NCBI GenBank assembly: GCA_016800925.1
Contig: JABCPU010000312.1
Coordinates: 1 to 64,000, forward strand
DNA length: 64,000 nucleotides
Direction of reading: 5' to 3'
From: Suillus spraguei
Taxonomy: Eukaryota; Basidiomycota; Agaricomycetes; Boletales; Suillaceae
Both the position numbers and the translations under genes were made by a program. The notes under the pieces are model-generated. The model did no database searches and had not been told where the DNA came from. It saw only the letters and a list, made by a program, of their open reading frames with translations. This document shows positions 58,093 to 64,000 of this stretch, in pieces. Position 1 is the first letter of the stretch; each line of letters begins with the position of its first letter.

Positions 58093-59838
58093 TCCCTTCA
58101 ATTCATCCGATAAACCTTAAATTATCACCACGGACATTTTATAACTGACGTCTCTTCAACTATTCCCAAAATTCCCTCCTCGATATCTCCGTACACAAGC
58201 ACCCATCACTTCTGTCTGTGTTTCACCGTCAGTGGAAACTGAGTCTCGCACTCTAGCGAGTTCGTCGCGCAACTTTACCGCATGTCTCACCTGCATTATC
58301 TTTGGACTCAGAGGGTTCAACGTGACTTCTTTACATCTACACACCAGTCCACTATCCTCCGTATCTGATGATGTATCTGGTTCGCTTCTCCTCACCTCTT
58401 CGTAGGATGGTCTCATCGGTGTCTGGGATACCTCAATACCCAATGACCACCAAGTACCTCTAGACAGTGGCAATGCAGAAAAAAGCGGCGTAAGACCGCC
58501 CCTGCAAATATAAAACAGAAAGCACCAGTAACGGTGCTAATCGCACACCGCACGTGCGTCAAACGTATTGTTCGCTGCGAGTGAACATACGAAAGGCGAA
58601 GCCTACAGCTGTGGTTTAGACTCGACGGTCCGAACCTAGGACGTGGAGAGTGGCGTGTGCATCAACACTATCGTAAGTCTCGTCTTCGCGCCACCCGAGT
58701 CGTGCTGAATACATATCAGAACGTCCCCGAACGACCGATGCTCGATCTCGCTGAAACACTCGGCGGTGATATCTTCCTCGGCGCATCCACAGACCACACC
58801 GTGTCTATATTTTTGTTTCTTTCACAGTTAACACAACTCGACGATCACTCTGCACCCCGCTCTCCCTTGGCGCAGCCCACATTCTTGGGGCATTCCTGTA
58901 ATTCCCATCATTTTTTCAGTCGTAAGGCACAACGGCACCAATAACCAATTCCTTGGCTATTGGTTCCATCACCTTCAGGGCTTCCCTACACGTTTGACCT
59001 TCTGGCCGGTTCATGCAGCGCTACCCATAGTGGATGTTCCTCTCCTGCAGGTCAATTAGCTCGGTTTTGGTGCAATCCTGCAGTGGATGCATCCGGCAGC
59101 GGTAACAACATCCTGAATACTCCGATCGTCACCGAATGAGCACAAAATTGCTTGTGGCGTTGCTTCTGAAGTTGTTATTTCATTCATTCTTATTCCTGGG
59201 TGCAGGGAAGGTGCAGGTGTTTTCACATCGACATAGACTTGTTGCTGGTGTCTTCACATCTCTGGTATCGTCCATCCGTCTATTGCTGACATCATGATGC
59301 CGGTAGTTAGACATTTGATGCTCCCCATCAGTCTGGAAGGCACTACGAATGTGAGTGCCATGAGCTATGTCTTTCATGAGATGTATTCTTTTCGTCGGTT
59401 TGGACATCCGTATTATAACGTTGATATATTATGGGCTTCCAGACCGACCAAAGGTACATAACAGACTGTTGTATCCGACTGCAAGATCCAGCACCAAAAT
59501 CCGAAAGCTCCGGAGGAGTTGTACGTTCCGAGCGGATCCGTGAGCTTGCGAACGTTGACGCACGTGAAAAGGGCCTTTGTAAGCGCCCATGTGGAGATCC
59601 TCATTCTCGTGCTTCTCGACGAGAATGGGCAGGCCCGTGCGCAAACACTCATATAGAGATCTCATTTCGAAGTTTTATCTTTCGATTCTTTCTCTCTTCC
59701 TCTTCGTACTCCCCTTCCGTACGATATCTTATGTTTTAGACCAATTTTTATCATCTTACACGCAGATCATGACTTCTAAGATAGACCGCTGTCATACATA
59801 GCTTGACCATGTGATCAGAATCGTGACGTTTCGTGACA
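58093..59838. other. No recognised gene
   Basis: Open frames of 105 codons (minus, 58156-58473), 95 codons (plus, 58657-58944) and 102 codons (plus, 59431-59739) are present, but I see no domain. The plus frame at 58657 has GASTDHTV, faintly WD-like, and might be a remnant of the YTM1 copy. Confidence 0.3.
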
Positions 59839-59839
59839 A

Positions 59840-60220
59840 AAGTGCGAGAATTGCATCTGACCCTTCAAATTGTCTTTGATTGCCAAAGTGAAACCTGGGA
59901 AAGTTGACTTAAGTATATCCCCAGAGGACCTAGGTTTTAAAATTACAGTATATTTCAAACTGAGAGCAGAGATAGCATTTGAATGTCTGTCCACTACTTG
60001 ACATGTGTCCACTTTAGGAAACAACCTCAGCCAACAAGTATACTCACAAGTGCCAGAATTACATCTCACCATTCAAATTATCTTTTTTCACTAAAGTAAA
60101 ACCTATGAAAGTTAACTTGAGCATATCCACAGAGGATCTAGGTTTTATAATTACAATATATTTCAAACTGATAGCAGAGATAGCATTTGAATGTTTGTCC
60201 ACTCACTACCATCCACTATA
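59840..60220. repeat. Imperfect tandem duplication, about 207-bp unit
   Basis: The sequence from GTGCGAGAATTGCATCTGAC (59842) to about 60046 repeats at about 60048-60220 (GTGCCAGAATTACATCTCAC), with shared segments such as AGCAGAGATAGCATTTGAAT. Confidence 0.75.
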
Positions 60221-60269
60221 CTGAAACGGAAATAGTTTAACATTGCAAATCTTGGAAGTTGGGCAAAGC

Positions 60270-60599
60270 CATTTGGTCACAACTTAACTTCATCGAACAG
60301 TGCTGGGAATATGTGAAATGAGTTTATCGTCAATATCCTGCATCATCGAAAGAAGCAGACCTTGAATGGAATATTCTCTTGGCTCTCGAATCAGTGCCGC
60401 TTGATAGTATGTGCTGGTGTGTTCATTATTAAAATCTTACATTGAAATGTTCACACCAATCAGGTTTTCGACACGAGCCTGCTGGTTCATGGATGCATAT
60501 CATAAAGGATTAAATGGGAAACAAGCTGCATGGGCCTTGAAAAAATACAAAGGCCACCGAGTACTGCCAGATAATATTTTGCATGATCTCAATGTATGA
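60270..60599 (+). pseudogene. C-terminal fragment of a DDE transposase
   Basis: Text LNFIEQCWEYVK, YPASSKEADLEWNILLALES and, after an intron of about 54 nt (about 60409-60463), FSTRACWFMDAYHKGLNGKQ and WALKKYKGHRVLPDNIL. This matches the C-terminal end of IS630/Tc1-type DDE transposases common in basidiomycetes, where the Glu of the ELNFIEQCW motif is catalytic. A stop and a frame change lie near the WEYVK motif, and the N-terminal part is not seen in the window. Confidence 0.65.
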
Positions 60600-60853
60600 T
60601 AGCGACTTGATAGTGCCTGTCAATAGTAAAATGTAACATAATGTCACAGTCGGTCACCATCAAAGTCACACCATGTGATTGAGTTATGTATGACTGTGGT
60701 CTATCTTACTGTGGCCACTTCCATTGCTCTGGGCAATGCCTTGGCCTCTTCCTCCTCAACTCCATTAGGAACAGGGGCGCCTTCGGCTGTACCCGTGGCT
60801 TTGGGGACACAAATGACACGTGATCAAGTCATGGCGAGAATGCTCGCCAAGCA

Positions 60854-62050
60854 ATGAGCAATGCAGCTCTGCAACTGCTTAGAGATGTAGGTAATACAAA
60901 TGTTGCTCAGGACGAGCCACTTCTTCCTGTCCCTCCCATTCCCACTGCTGCAAACAGCCTGCAACAGTGGATATCAGCTTTTGTGAACCTATCTCCCAAC
61001 TCACAGGCTCAAGGGGCTGCTGTGCTCGAAGGCATCACCGGCACTACCAAAGCTATATCCTCCAGCTTGAGACCTCCTCCCTCATTAATCTTTAAAGTCC
61101 TGTTTGATAGCTCTAAGGAGATTGTGTCTTCCAGTGGGCTTGATTCTACCTACAACTTCAGCATTCATCATTTTATCCAAGATCTCGCTAACGCCAGTGA
61201 ATATTGCCCTCTGACACTTTTCTCTAATAAGAACACAGAGTGCTTACACCACAAGGGACACTCCATCAAATGCACTAAGGTGCATGTCAATGGCGTCTCT
61301 CATCACCTCTTGAACCTTTCTCAATTTGAAAATGAGTGTGAATTGGATCCTCTCACCTGGCAGGAAGCCTTTCAACATTACCTCACCTGAATAGGTGACA
61401 TTGGTGATACACAAGCCATCAAATATTGGACTTCTCATTTTACTATGCTGGCCAAGGATGAAGCCATCTGAAATTTTTTTCAGGCCATCCTCAAATTTGA
61501 CATTGAAACAAGACAGAGCTACACTTTATGCCCTCACAAGCATGATGAGGCTGAGTGGAGTCATCATCTGCAAAAGAAGAGATATGCTACCTTACAGGAT
61601 GAACTCTTTCGTCACTCACAGCAACTTTGTTCTTCATTTGCTGATCGTCTTCTAACATTGCTTCTTCCTCTCACTTTGAACCTTATGACAACTCCTCCAA
61701 GCACGCACCTAAGAAACATGATGGGGAACAATCTTCCTTTCAAGACTCCAAGTCTGCCAAGTCCACTGACCCCATGTGCATCATCTGTGGGCGTACTGGC
61801 CACCACTTCTCTGCATGCACTGAAGAGACTTCGTTGAAAGGAACAAACATTTGCTAAGTACTCAGATGGAAATCTCTGCAGACACTCCAACAATTCCCAG
61901 CTCTGCATTGGATTCAATCTCAACAATCCACAATTTCAATGCAAGTGAGACTACTCCGATCAGCATCTTTGTTCCTTCTGCAAGCGTGCTGAGCACGGCA
62001 CTCTCTCATGATCCTGCCTTTGATCTCAATGAGGATCATTTCTTGGTGCA
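60854..62050 (+). pseudogene. Gag-like protein with zinc knuckles, decayed retroelement
   Basis: The first open part (178 codons, MSNAALQLLRDVGNTNVAQD to a TGA at 61388) contains WISAFVNLSPNSQAQGAAVL and LTWQEAFQHYLT. Beyond further stops the text reads CIICGRTGHHFSACTEE (CCHC knuckle), then LCIGFNLNNPQFQC and HLCSFCKRAEHGT, an additional cysteine/histidine group. This pattern is known from gag-like proteins of some basidiomycete retroelements. At least three stops break it, and an LTR is inserted at its end. Confidence 0.55.
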
Positions 62051-62054
62051 TGTC

Positions 62055-62908
62055 TGTTACAAGAACACCTTCTTGCGCCCCTCCTATCATTTTTCCTCCT
62101 ATGCATCACCATCTACACTTGTCCCGATGAGGCCTCCATCCTTGTTCTCTGCTACCTTGTCTGGCTTGCCCTCATCACTCCTTACCTCACCTACGCCTGT
62201 CTCCTCCATTGTCGCTGAATGCACATTCCTTGCACATCTTTTGCCTTCTTTGTGCACTTCGCGCTTCAAGCACCTCTTCTGCTCTCATCGCCTCTCCCTG
62301 CGCTTCAACATGTGCCACCCCTTGGTTCATGGAGATAGCCTGCTGGCTCTCAAACAACGACTGGTATTGTTTTATGCCTTATCATCTTTCCCTTATCTTT
62401 TCTTGACTCATGCGTCGCCTCATTGGTTCATACCCTTTATACCTTTGGCTCCGCACCTATGACTCCCTTTCACACATGTGTGCTTTCATTGGTTCATATG
62501 CCTCTGACTCATCCCTGAGCATGTGTCATCTTACTGGCTATCTGACCTCATATTTAATCTAGCAATAATTACATATTCGTGCTCCATTTCAATCTTATGT
62601 ATAAATACACACAGATAGCCTTTGTACTTCTTTAACTTGAATCTACTTGATCTCCGGCCCTGAACTTCCTTTCAATAAGCTTTCCATAAGCTTATTGTCC
62701 ATATTTGAACTTCATAGAAGCTCATTGCTTCTACATCTTTGATCATCAAGAAACCTCATCTCTGTGATGTGGGTCGTGAGACAGCACATGACGCCCACCT
62801 CTGACCAATACAACTAGTGCACTCCATGCTAGGAGACTGATACACATGGGCCGCCACTCTTTATAGAGCGCCTGTTGCAGATACCACTCAAGTTCCTTAG
62901 TGTCTGGC
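62055..62908 (+). repeat. LTR of the element C family, truncated
   Basis: 854 bp similar to 43160-44053, starting TGTTACAAGA. The last 15 or so bases are missing because another TGTTAC-starting element begins at 62909. It keeps the TATAAATA box and the TTTAACTTGAATCT segment. Confidence 0.88.
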
Positions 62909-64000
62909 TGTTACGACCATGCAAAACCAGAGATTAGTAAGAAGTCCTGGTCTTACATGGGGTTGTACCGGAGGGTTGTAAGTCAAAGGGGCTTGGCCTC
63001 AGCTCGTACGCTGTGCCCCTTACCCGAGTATGTGCCCTTAATTTCAGATGAAGTCCAAGGGAGAGTTCTGGTGGAGTCCGGATGGAGGGTCCGGACGAAC
63101 TCTAAGGCAGGATAGCTCGACAGAGCTCTGATGGACTTCCGGATGAGTGCGGGAATGCGCCGGAACTATTTCTGGAAGGTAGGGAGTAATGGTAACACTA
63201 CTGGAACAAGTTCCAAGTCGAACAGATGAAGGATGGTCCGCTGGACAAAGTCCAGGGCAGGATAGGAGCAGAGCTCTGGAGGGAAAGATGATTCATAGAT
63301 GTCAGAGGATAGGATAGGATGGATCCGGAGGACTAGGGGTCCAAAGGTCCGGAGCTCGGAGGAGCGGGAGGGAGCGGAGGAGCGGATGATTGGATGATTG
63401 GATGATTGGATGATCATATGAGCATAGCTCTGTGGATCTTAGAGGAAGTGTTGGCTACTAGAGAGGAGTAGGTCTGAATATGGTGTAGAGATAGTATAGA
63501 CTACTCCGGACAAGGTCCGGAATAGAAACAGACAGTATAAGACTACCAATGGTAGAGTCGGAGGTGAAACAGATGATAGACGGAGATGGACGAATCCGAA
63601 AAGATTATATGACATAGGATCAAAGCTCCGGCCTAGGGAGTGATCCCATAGGCCTGAGTCGGAAGCTTACAAGGGCCGGAGCCCAAGTGCAAGAACGGAG
63701 ATGGAGTTATATAGACATGATAACAGGATACAGAGTAATCAAAGGAATATACAGAAGTAGGAACAATAATCAGACTAAGGTCTGCAGGAGTTGTACTACA
63801 AGTTTATATACTGTAGGAGCATGCTGGAGGGTAAGTACGGATAGTCCGAGGCTATGTCTGAAGCATACGGAAACACATTAGTAAGTACAGCGGGACATAA
63901 GGCTATGAACTCGGAGATGAAGCTCGTATGAAATACTTATCAAGACAGAGGCAGAGATCACCGAGAACTGGAAGCACAGAGATACCCAGAAGCCGGAGAC
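62909..64000 (+). mobile_element. Start of another LTR-like element, rich in TCCGG motifs
   Basis: Begins TGTTACGACC directly against the truncated LTR and continues to the window edge without a long ORF. It contains many TCCGGA/GTCCGG words and a short (ATGATTGG)n tract at 63384-63414. The TGTTAC start and its insertion into an LTR suggest a further LTR, but its other end is outside the window. Confidence 0.5.

Overview
The window looks like nuclear DNA of a filamentous basidiomycete, most likely an Agaricomycete. The genes carry many GT-AG introns of about 45-85 nt. FunK1-type kinases, a CxC5/CxC6 (KDZ-associated) protein and an ERT1-type regulator are all typical of that group. No bacterial, organellar or rRNA sequence was recognised.

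Layout. Bases 1-1640 and 46480-47850 are the two arms of an inverted repeat about 45 kb apart. Each arm carries a tandem array of tRNA-like units with RNA polymerase III box motifs. Between 3.6 and 25.6 kb lies a gene-rich stretch. Readable genes are MRI1 (methionine salvage), PEX5 (peroxisomal import receptor), a small CDC26-like APC/C subunit, a PRA1/Yip3 membrane protein, ERT1 (gluconeogenesis regulator) and an MTQ1/HemK-type glutamine methyltransferase. Between them are decayed or frame-broken loci: a CASP/Coy1 golgin, a GDSAG lipase-like hydrolase, a C2H2 zinc-finger factor, a coiled-coil protein and an unassigned gene.

From 27.7 to 44 kb the window is dominated by mobile DNA. A CxC5/CxC6 gene has a solo LTR inside one intron. 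It is followed by a fold-back repeat, a minus-strand fragment (element B) and a full-length copy (element A, 33524-41118) of one chromodomain Ty3/Gypsy family, the gag end of a second Gypsy family (element C), and a head-to-head pair of LTRs. Elements A and B carry an additional zinc-knuckle ORF after pol, in the position where env would sit. The predicted 5' end of the element A transcript is perfectly complementary over 11 nt to the sequence just inside its 5' LTR, which points to Tf1-like self-priming.

From 44 kb to the end there are a FunK1 kinase relic, the right inverted-repeat arm, a 1305-bp TIR element with TA target sites encoding a helix-turn-helix protein, a questin-oxidase-like pseudogene, a FunK1 kinase gene with an intact kinase region, a YTM1 fragment, a DDE transposase tail, a gag-like relic interrupted by an LTR, and the start of another LTR-like element rich in TCCGG.

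The housekeeping genes, apart from one unresolved ERT1 junction, read without frame breaks over several kilobases of coding sequence. Neighbouring genes show repeated one-base indels and stops. I read this as real decay of dispensable genes in a transposon-rich region, although assembly indels cannot be excluded from one sequence. All splice sites and gene names come from reading the sequence and from family knowledge; no alignment or database search was run.
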